Shown: positions 57,800 through 64,000 of the stretch, in pieces
How positions within the stretch are numbered: position 1 is the stretch's first letter
How the letters are laid out: each line of letters begins with the position of its first letter
Notes under the pieces: generated by a model
Seen by the model: only the letters and a program-made list of their open reading frames with translations
Database searches by the model: none
Told to the model about the DNA's origin: nothing
NCBI GenBank assembly: GCA_963663945.1
Contig: OY760687.1
Location: 930,001-994,000, forward strand
Reading direction: 5' to 3'
Length of the DNA: 64,000 nt
From: Bin87 sp963663945
GTDB taxonomy: Bacteria; Chloroflexota; Dehalococcoidia; Lucifugimonadales; UBA3495
Position numbers and translations under genes: made by a program

Positions 57800-59416
57800 G
57801 TGATCCCAAAAATGAGGATACTCAAACCACTATATCTGCTTTTCGTTGCCGTCGTCATAGTAGTTATCACGAGCAGCGTTGTCCCCGCCGAAGCCCAACC
57901 CACTGCCGCTCCGCCCACCAACGTGCGGGTTGTCAACGGATTCAACCCAGGTGAAGTGATCCTCACCTGGAGTTCCGCCCTTGGTCCAACGCACTATCGC
58001 GTTGGGTGCGTGAACATGGACCGGGACTATCCGAGGGCCAAAAACAGTGTCACCGGCAACTGGCGACAGGCGTTCGTCTTCGTGGATGTGGACGCTCCCA
58101 ACGTCAGCCACGATCAGGCAACTTACACCCTATACGGCTTGCAGGAAGGCGCTTATCACGCTTGTACGGTCCTGAGTAACAGCACACGGTACGGCCAGCC
58201 CACGTGGCCGACGCCCTACTGGCAGTACATAACGGTAACCGACCACAGCGGCGCCTGCCCGACCGTAGCGCCCGCCCCACCGCCAGTTACGGGACGTCCG
58301 CTGACCATCGCCGAAGTGACCCAACTGGTCAAACCCGCCATAGCCAACCTGTTGGTGCATTACCCCACAGGCGGCGCCGGTGGTGGAACCGGCTTCATAG
58401 TACGCTCGGATGGGTTGATGGTGACCAACCGGCACGTGGTGGAGGATGCGGAGACTCTGACCGCGCAGATTGAAACTCCGGACGGGGAGTTGTTGGAATT
58501 CACTGGCCGGGTTCTCGGCAAGGGTATATTGGCAGATCTGGCGGCGGTCCAATTGAGCTCAAACCGGCCTTTTAATACGTTACAACTGGGTGATTCCAGC
58601 CAAGTCGCTTACGGCGACGAGGTGACGGCCTGGGGATTTCCGATCAGCCAGTATATAGGGACGGGTCCCACCTTGACCAGGGGGATTGTGTCGGCACCTC
58701 ACAGGATATACGACGATCTCGACTGGGTTCAAATTGACGCTGATGTCAACCCGGGGAACAGCGGCGGGCCACTGATCGATCGATACGGCAAGGTCATCGG
58801 GGTTAACACCGCTGGATACGAGGTACTGCAAGGCAGGATTATATCCGGTATCAATCTCGCTATCGCGAGCAACGAGGTTGCTGAACGTCTAGCGCTTTAC
58901 GAAACGGGCGGCCCCTCCCAGGCAACCTACCACAACCTCAAATGGGGATATGGCTACAGCATGGTTATTCCCGAAGGTTGGTACATTTTGGGCGAGGGAC
59001 CGCAAGGCCTCACAGGCCAGTTTTCCTTTTTTGAGGCATACGGCGGGGAACGCCGCTCAGACATTCTCACCTTAAGACTGTCGGGCCCGTACTTGGACCG
59101 AAACACCGAACTGTCCATCCTGGCCGGCGGGTATTGGAACGTGATCCTGCCGACATTTGCTGAAGACTGGCATTTCTTTCGTCAGGTGTCCCCTCCCGCG
59201 GGAGTGAATATCGGCGGCCACCTGTTTGCTCGCATGGAATATCTCTGGCAGGCTGAAGAAGAAGATTGTGTCTTGCATGAAGTTGCGCTGGTCAGTATTT
59301 CATCCGAGTACCCCAATAAACCGTTCGGATTTGTGGCCACAGGTGCGGTATGCCAGGAGGTACAGGCGATCTACGGCAACGAGCGGGACAGTATCATCCG
59401 TAGCTTCCGACCCTGA
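57800..59416 (+). CDS. Trypsin-like (S1C) secreted protease, cassette unit 2
   Basis: The product is 538 aa from a GTG with GGAG 8 nt upstream; TTG 57776 and ATG 57812 are alternatives. Residues 5-35 are a signal (LLFVAVVIVVITSSVV). An FN3-like domain carries NPGEVILTWSSALGPTHYRVG. The catalytic triad is His in VTNRHVV, Asp in ILADLAAVQL and Ser in NPGNSGGPLID. A C-terminal domain of about 150 residues (GYGYSMVIPEGWY to the end) is conserved in the unit 1 copy. It has no PDZ domain, unlike DegP/HtrA. It probably degrades or processes extracellular protein. Confidence 0.85.
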   Translation: MIPKMRILKPLYLLFVAVVIVVITSSVVPAEAQPTAAPPTNVRVVNGFNPGEVILTWSSALGPTHYRVGCVNMDRDYPRAKNSVTGNWRQAFVFVDVDAPNVSHDQATYTLYGLQEGAYHACTVLSNSTRYGQPTWPTPYWQYITVTDHSGACPTVAPAPPPVTGRPLTIAEVTQLVKPAIANLLVHYPTGGAGGGTGFIVRSDGLMVTNRHVVEDAETLTAQIETPDGELLEFTGRVLGKGILADLAAVQLSSNRPFNTLQLGDSSQVAYGDEVTAWGFPISQYIGTGPTLTRGIVSAPHRIYDDLDWVQIDADVNPGNSGGPLIDRYGKVIGVNTAGYEVLQGRIISGINLAIASNEVAERLALYETGGPSQATYHNLKWGYGYSMVIPEGWYILGEGPQGLTGQFSFFEAYGGERRSDILTLRLSGPYLDRNTELSILAGGYWNVILPTFAEDWHFFRQVSPPAGVNIGGHLFARMEYLWQAEEEDCVLHEVALVSISSEYPNKPFGFVATGAVCQEVQAIYGNERDSIIRSFRP

Positions 59417-59543
59417 AAAAAATGCGCCACGAGGTCGGATGTTACCTTGGGCCGCCGCAGCGGCCCTTTCCTTTGACAACACCGGCGGATGTTACAATCC
59501 CCGCCAGCAACATCCCTCGTCGACGTTCAAGCATTAGCACCCC

Positions 59544-60257
59544 ATGCGCTTCCAAACCCCCACCGGACAGGCGGCGCTCATCAGGAGGTTGGGTTTGGCT
59601 ATGGACCCGCAGCGCTTTCCGCCGGAGTTCTTCCAGCGGGATGATGAATCCAACGACGCCGAGTTCTACACCATGCCCCGCCTCGTCGTGCACATCGACG
59701 ACGGCGCGATCGTAGCCGTCGGCCGGCTCTTCCAGCAGCTGATACCCGAAAACGCCGAGGTGCTGGACCTGATGAGCAGCTGGCGCACCCACTGGCCGGA
59801 GGAGCACCCCCGCTCCCGCATTGTCGGCCTGGGCATGAACGCCGCCGAGATGGCCGACAACCCCCAGCTCAGCGAGTACCTGCTCAAGGACATCAACGTC
59901 GACCCGTCCCTGCCCTTCGAGGACGAATCCTTCGACGCCGTGGTCATCACGGTGTCGGTGCAATACATGACGCAGCCTGTGATCGTTTTCTCGGAGGTCT
60001 CCCGCATCCTGCGGCCCGGCGGCGTGTTCATCGTTACTTTCTCCAACCGTTGTTTCCCGACCAAGGCGGTGCGGGTCTGGCGCTCCACCAACGACGAGGA
60101 CCACATCGAGCTGGTAGCCTCTTACATGCAGCACGCCGGCGGTTTCAACGGTGTGCGTGGCGGTATCGCCAACCCCGACATGGCCCCGCCCGGCGACCCT
60201 CTGTTCGCCGTGTTCGCCTACAAGGAAACCGGCAGCGGGGACGATGCGGGCGGGTGA
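59544..60257 (+). CDS. SAM-dependent methyltransferase (class I)
   Basis: The product is 237 aa. AEVLDLMSSWRTHWPEE is the motif I region in the unusual D-L-M-S-S form seen in a methyltransferase type 11 subgroup. IVGLGMNAAEM is the motif II strand, INVDPSLPFEDESFDAVVITVSVQYM contains the motif IV acidic pair, and VSRILRPGGVFIVTFSN is the last strand pair. The substrate is unknown. It is followed 34 nt downstream by a Uma2 gene on the same strand. Confidence 0.78.
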   Translation: MRFQTPTGQAALIRRLGLAMDPQRFPPEFFQRDDESNDAEFYTMPRLVVHIDDGAIVAVGRLFQQLIPENAEVLDLMSSWRTHWPEEHPRSRIVGLGMNAAEMADNPQLSEYLLKDINVDPSLPFEDESFDAVVITVSVQYMTQPVIVFSEVSRILRPGGVFIVTFSNRCFPTKAVRVWRSTNDEDHIELVASYMQHAGGFNGVRGGIANPDMAPPGDPLFAVFAYKETGSGDDAGG

Positions 60258-60291
60258 TACACTATCCGGGACATCCTCCGAGGGCACTGCG

Positions 60292-60849
60292 ATGACGACT
60301 GCCAAGCCAAAACTGCTTACTGCGGATGACCTGCTCCGTCTGGACAGTCAAGGGGTCAGGGGTGAATTAATCCGGGGGGTGCTGCACGAAACCATGCCAG
60401 CCGGAGTGAAGCATGGCAAGATTGCGATGCTGTTAGGTTCCAAGTTCGTAACGCACGTTGTGCCGGCAGGTTTGGGCCATGTATTCGGTTCCGATTCGGG
60501 CGTGCTTTTGGAGAGAAACCCCGATACGGTTCGCGAGCCCGACCTCGCCTACGTTTCCGCAGAGCGGCTGCCACTCGACGCCGACGTTGACGGTTACTGC
60601 CCGGTAGCGCCCGATCTTGTAGTGGAAATCAAATCGCCCAGTGATTCGGAGCGGGAGGTGGACGACAAGGCCACCATGTGGCTGAGCCACGGGGTGCGGA
60701 TGGCACTGGTGATAAACCCGGAAACCGGCACGATACGGGTGCGTCAGCCAAACCTGCCGGCGGTCATACTTGCCATGGATGACACGCTGGACGTTGGTGA
60801 GGTATTGCCGGGCTTCAGCTGCTCAGTGCGTGAGATATTGGGAAACTAG
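60292..60849 (+). CDS. Uma2-family PD-(D/E)xK nuclease-like protein
   Basis: The product is 185 aa. ADDLLRLDSQGVRGELIRGVLHE opens the restriction-endonuclease-like fold. The catalytic set is Glu-Pro-Asp in REPDLAYVSA and Glu-x-Lys in PDLVVEIKSPSD. This is the standard Uma2 layout, often expanded in Chloroflexota and Cyanobacteria with unknown biological role. The ATG at 60292 was chosen because family homology starts there. The stop overlaps the converging nadE stop by 4 nt. Confidence 0.87.
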   Translation: MTTAKPKLLTADDLLRLDSQGVRGELIRGVLHETMPAGVKHGKIAMLLGSKFVTHVVPAGLGHVFGSDSGVLLERNPDTVREPDLAYVSAERLPLDADVDGYCPVAPDLVVEIKSPSDSEREVDDKATMWLSHGVRMALVINPETGTIRVRQPNLPAVILAMDDTLDVGEVLPGFSCSVREILGN

Positions 60850-62600
60850 GACGCCTGACGGTAACGGTTTACGATGGGCAACCGCCGGTCCTTGCCGAAG
60901 GCCCGCGGCGTGATCTTCACGCCTGGGGGTGCCTGCCTCCGCTTGTATTCGTTGCGGTCGACAGCGGTGATGACCTGCTGCACCCATTCCGGGCGGTGTC
61001 CCATGTCCACCATGTCGGTGTACGCGTAATCATCCTCCACGTACGCCTTGATGATCGGGTCCAGCAAATCGTAGGGTGGCAGGCTGTCTTGATCGGTCTG
61101 GTCGGGGCGCAGCTCTGCGCTGGGTGGTTTGTCCAGCACGGCCTGGGGTATCAGCGGACGTCCGTTTCCAGTGCGGGCGTTGCGCCAACTGCACAGCTCG
61201 TACACCAGCGTCTTGGGCACATCCTTGAGCACCGCGAACCCGCCGGCCATGTCACCGTAGAGCGTGGCGTAACCCATGGCCATCTCGCTCTTGTTGCCGG
61301 TTGTCAGCACCAGCCAGCCGAATTTGTTGGAGATGGTCATCAGGACGTTGCCACGGACGCGGGCCTGCACGTTTTCCTCGGCGACGTTGGCCTCGGTACC
61401 GGCGAAGTGGGCCGCCAGCATCTCAGTGAAGGCATGGTGAGCCGGCTCGATGGGGATGCGCCACAGGCTGATGCCCAGGTTGTCGGCCAGTTCCTGCGAA
61501 TCGGCGACACTTCCCTCCGATGAGTAGCGCGACGGCATGGTGACGCCGACCACGTTGTCCGCGCCGAGAGCATCTGCGGCCACAGTGGCGGTGAGCGCCG
61601 AGTCGATGCCACCCGACAGGCCGATGAGGGCGCGGCCAAAACCGGACTTGCGCACGTAGTCGCGGGTGCCCACCACCAGGGCCTGGTACACCTCCTCGGT
61701 GTCCTCCGGTGACCGGCACAAGAGTGGTTGCGCCTGCTGGCGGTTTGTCAGCCGATGCTCGGACACTTTCGTCACCCGGGACTGGCCCACCTCGCTCAGG
61801 ATCTGCGGGTCTTCCTTGCGGGCGCGGGGGTCGCGCAGCCGTTGTCGGAACACTGACTCCACGTTCAAGTCGGCCACAATCAGGCTGTCTTCGAAAGCAG
61901 GGCCGCGAGCGATTACGGTTCCGTCAGGAGAGCAAATGACGCTGGCGCCGTCAAAAACCAACTCGTCCTGCCCGCCCACCGCGTTGAGGTAGGCCACAAA
62001 CACCCCGTGATCGGCGGCCCGGGTGGAGATCATGCGCTCCCGCTGGCCGGCCTTTCCGGCATGGAACGGCGACGCGTTGATGTTGACTATGACCTCGGCG
62101 CCGGCCTCCCGCTGCACCGCGATGGGGCCGATGGGGTACCAGATGTCCTCGCAGATGCCAATGCCCACCGGCGTTCCGTTGATCACATACACCGGGCATT
62201 TGTCGCCACGGCGGAAGTAGCGGTCCTCGTCGAATACGCCATAGTTGGGCAGGTACATCTTGTGGTACCAGTCCAGGATGCGACCGTCGTTGATGATCGC
62301 GGCGGCGTTGGCGACGTCGTTCTGGTCGGTCAGAACGTCGGGGCAGCCCACAAAGGCCGCGATTCCCCGCGTGGCTGCGGCGACTCGTTCCATTGCGACG
62401 GCGCAGTCGGACAAAAACGACGGCTTGAACAGCAGATCTTCAGGCGGATATCCCGTGATCGCCAGCTCCGGGAACGCGACCACATCCGCGTGTCGCGCCC
62501 GCGCTTCCTCGATCAACTCGATGATGCGGGAGGTGTTGCCGGGAATGTCGCCGACGGTGGGGTTGAACTGGGCCAGGGCCAGTCGGAGCGTGCGCTGCAT
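60846..62600 (-). CDS. nadE: Glutamine-dependent NAD+ synthetase
   Basis: The product is 584 aa with a nitrilase-type glutaminase fused to the synthetase, the form that uses glutamine. The triad is Glu45 (FPELAITGY), Lys114 (HKMYLPNYGVFDE) and Cys150 (GICEDIWY). The ATP pyrophosphatase loop is SGGIDS at 329-334. It amidates nicotinic acid adenine dinucleotide in NAD synthesis. The ATG at 62600 follows a TATAAT by only 6 nt, so the mRNA may be leaderless. It is convergent with the Uma2 gene. Confidence 0.95.
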   Translation of the reverse strand: MQRTLRLALAQFNPTVGDIPGNTSRIIELIEEARARHADVVAFPELAITGYPPEDLLFKPSFLSDCAVAMERVAAATRGIAAFVGCPDVLTDQNDVANAAAIINDGRILDWYHKMYLPNYGVFDEDRYFRRGDKCPVYVINGTPVGIGICEDIWYPIGPIAVQREAGAEVIVNINASPFHAGKAGQRERMISTRAADHGVFVAYLNAVGGQDELVFDGASVICSPDGTVIARGPAFEDSLIVADLNVESVFRQRLRDPRARKEDPQILSEVGQSRVTKVSEHRLTNRQQAQPLLCRSPEDTEEVYQALVVGTRDYVRKSGFGRALIGLSGGIDSALTATVAADALGADNVVGVTMPSRYSSEGSVADSQELADNLGISLWRIPIEPAHHAFTEMLAAHFAGTEANVAEENVQARVRGNVLMTISNKFGWLVLTTGNKSEMAMGYATLYGDMAGGFAVLKDVPKTLVYELCSWRNARTGNGRPLIPQAVLDKPPSAELRPDQTDQDSLPPYDLLDPIIKAYVEDDYAYTDMVDMGHRPEWVQQVITAVDRNEYKRRQAPPGVKITPRAFGKDRRLPIVNRYRQAS

Positions 62601-62606
62601 CGCCGC

Positions 62607-62612
62607 ATTATA
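62607..62612 (-). promoter_or_regulatory. TATAAT box directly upstream of nadE
   Basis: The minus-strand -10 element ends 6 nt before the nadE ATG. Transcription would start at or beside the start codon, giving a leaderless message. No -35 match was seen. Confidence 0.45.
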
Positions 62613-62780
62613 ACTCAGGCTCGAAATGGAGCCGCTCAGGTTGCTGCTATAATCCCACGATATTTCGGTCGGGGTTCAGGGACGCCGGCCAATTGGCCGA
62701 CGTGATCTTGTGAACCTGGCTTCCGTTCTTTGCTGCCCAGCTGTGACGGCCGGCTGCATCGGCAGCGCTCCTTCCTGCTG

Positions 62781-64000
62781 ATGCGCGCCCTGCAGACCCG
62801 CGCCGCACGGGCCACTCCCTTTTACTACGGATGGGTGATACTTGGCCTTTCGGGTATCGCCTCCTATTCATCACGGCCGCTGATGTCCGTTGCGGTGCTG
62901 ACGGTGTTCTTCATCCCCATGTCCGAGCAGTTCGGCTGGACCCGAGCCGAGTTCGCTGGTGCGGTCAGCCTCGGTGGTGTGGTGGGGGTGGTCGCCGCTC
63001 CATTGGTTGGTCCGGTGTTGGATCGTTATGGTGCCGGCATGGTTGTTGGAATTTCCTCCGGCATCGCTGGAGTATGTGCGGTGGCGTTGGGCTCGGTGAC
63101 CCAGATCTGGCAGTTCTACTTGGTCTATGTGCCGGGCCGCATGGTGTTCGCCAGTCCCCTGGAGTTGGGCACGTCGGTGGCGGTGAGCAACTGGTTCATC
63201 CGCCGGCGGCCCTTCGCCCTGGCCATGAACCACGTGTCCCAGGGATCAGGGTTGGCGATAATGCCACTGGTCGCCCAGGCCATCACCGGCACGTGGGGAT
63301 GGGAAACGGCATGGTACGCGCTGGGCGCCTGGACGGTTGCCGTGGGCGTGGTGCCCGCGATTTTGCTGATGGCGCGTCGGCCGGAGGACCTGGGGATCGA
63401 ACCGGACGGCAGCGGCGGCAGGCCACGGGCCGGCTCACAGGCCTCCTCAGCGCGCCGGCCTCAGAGCGCTGGGGATGAGATCAACTTCACCCTCCGGCAG
63501 ACGATGCGGACTCGGGCCTTCTGGCTCATGGTGTTGTTTTCTTTCGCCAGCTTCATCGTGCAGGCCGGCGTCTCGCTGCACCAGGTGCCGCATTTCATCG
63601 ACCAGGGAGTGCCGGCGTCAACAGCGGTATGGGCCGCCAGCACCTTCGCCATTTCCCAGGTTCCGGCGAGCATCTTCTGGTCCGCAATCTCGCAGCGAAT
63701 CGCGGCCCGGTTTGTGATGCTGGGATCAGGGTTGGTGGTTGCATCCGGAGCCATTACCACCGCCTTCGCCAGCGGCATCACCATGGGCGTGGTTGGAGCG
63801 TTCATCCTAGGTTTCGGCGTCGGCGGATTGCACATCATCGGCCGTCTGGTCTGGGCGGACTACTTCGGGCGCCTGCACATGGGGGCAATACGGGCGTGGG
63901 GACTGGCGGCGCAAGTGGGTGGGCAGGCCCTCGGGCCAATCGCGGCTGGATTGGCGGTGGATCGGGTGGGCAGTTACCAGGGAGCATTCCTGGCTTTCGG
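62781..64000 (+). CDS. MFS transporter, truncated by the window end
   Basis: About 406 codons are read from ATG 62781; the 3' end is outside the window. TPFYYGWVILGLSGIASYSSR opens like the permease at 12871. VGPVLDRYGAGM is motif A, then PGRMVFASPLELG, VSNWFIRRRPF and RRPEDLGIEPD follow in the same order. The second half begins FTLRQTMRTRAFWLM. It is a clear paralogue of the 12871 permease. A possible TATAAT lies at 62648. The ribosome site before the ATG is poor, so the start is uncertain. Confidence 0.85.
   Translation, partial: MRALQTRAARATPFYYGWVILGLSGIASYSSRPLMSVAVLTVFFIPMSEQFGWTRAEFAGAVSLGGVVGVVAAPLVGPVLDRYGAGMVVGISSGIAGVCAVALGSVTQIWQFYLVYVPGRMVFASPLELGTSVAVSNWFIRRRPFALAMNHVSQGSGLAIMPLVAQAITGTWGWETAWYALGAWTVAVGVVPAILLMARRPEDLGIEPDGSGGRPRAGSQASSARRPQSAGDEINFTLRQTMRTRAFWLMVLFSFASFIVQAGVSLHQVPHFIDQGVPASTAVWAASTFAISQVPASIFWSAISQRIAARFVMLGSGLVVASGAITTAFASGITMGVVGAFILGFGVGGLHIIGRLVWADYFGRLHMGAIRAWGLAAQVGGQALGPIAAGLAVDRVGSYQGAFLAF

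Overview
The window is high-GC bacterial chromosome, densely packed with mostly short operons on both strands. The gene set fits a free-living, organic-matter-oxidising Chloroflexota of the SAR202/Dehalococcoidia type: three luciferase-like flavin monooxygenases, several amidohydrolases and metallo-beta-lactamase-fold hydrolases, seven MFS permeases, MaoC-type hydratases, an acyl-CoA carboxylase and a DUF3179 protein, around scattered housekeeping genes (prmC-prfA, typA, nadE, dinB). That placement is inference from gene content. No rRNA, tRNA or CRISPR array was found.

Layout. 1-2.3 kb: prmC (partial) and prfA, then two small envelope genes separated by a clear terminator. 2.4-8 kb: an RNase Z-like hydrolase, a 2-hydroxyacid dehydrogenase, a low-GC patch with hicBA and a DUF3644 gene, a TPP enzyme and a DUF2277 gene. 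8-11.2 kb: a tautomerase pair, a secreted protein, and a DUF3179 gene whose only in-frame stop is a TGA exactly where the family has the first Cys of its CxxC motif, followed by a hairpin. This is the strongest novelty candidate: a probable selenoprotein. 11.3-34.6 kb: a catabolic and transport region (MFS permeases, amidohydrolases, MaoC pair, MBL hydrolases, NHL propeller, flavin monooxygenases, aminotransferases, alpha/beta hydrolases). 34.7-38.4 kb: a three-gene biotin-dependent acyl-CoA carboxylase operon. 38.4-44.9 kb: an ~840-bp unexplained gap, then a DinB/MDMPI-like enzyme, typA, an M20 hydrolase, an inverted-repeat element, RidA and a conserved hypothetical. 45.1-47.4 kb: a low-GC DUF262-HNH-HEPN-like defence gene. 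47.6-49.4 kb: a decayed dinB start followed by intact dinB. 49.4-54.6 kb: cupin, CMD, sugar-nucleotide reductase-like, MFS and amidohydrolase genes.

54.5-59.4 kb holds a tandemly duplicated two-gene cassette: a small anchored protein followed by a secreted trypsin-like protease. The first protease copy carries an in-frame amber codon. A 55-bp near-identical copy of the upstream amidohydrolase 3' end sits at the junction between the two units. 59.5-64 kb: a methyltransferase, a Uma2-type nuclease, nadE with a possible leaderless promoter, and a truncated MFS gene running off the window.

Functionally, the permeases and secreted hydrolases import or trim substrates. The flavin monooxygenases, amidohydrolases, tautomerases, cupin dioxygenase-like protein, MaoC hydratases and acyl-CoA carboxylase then form plausible segments of ring-opening and branched-acid catabolism. 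Specific substrates cannot be read from the sequence.
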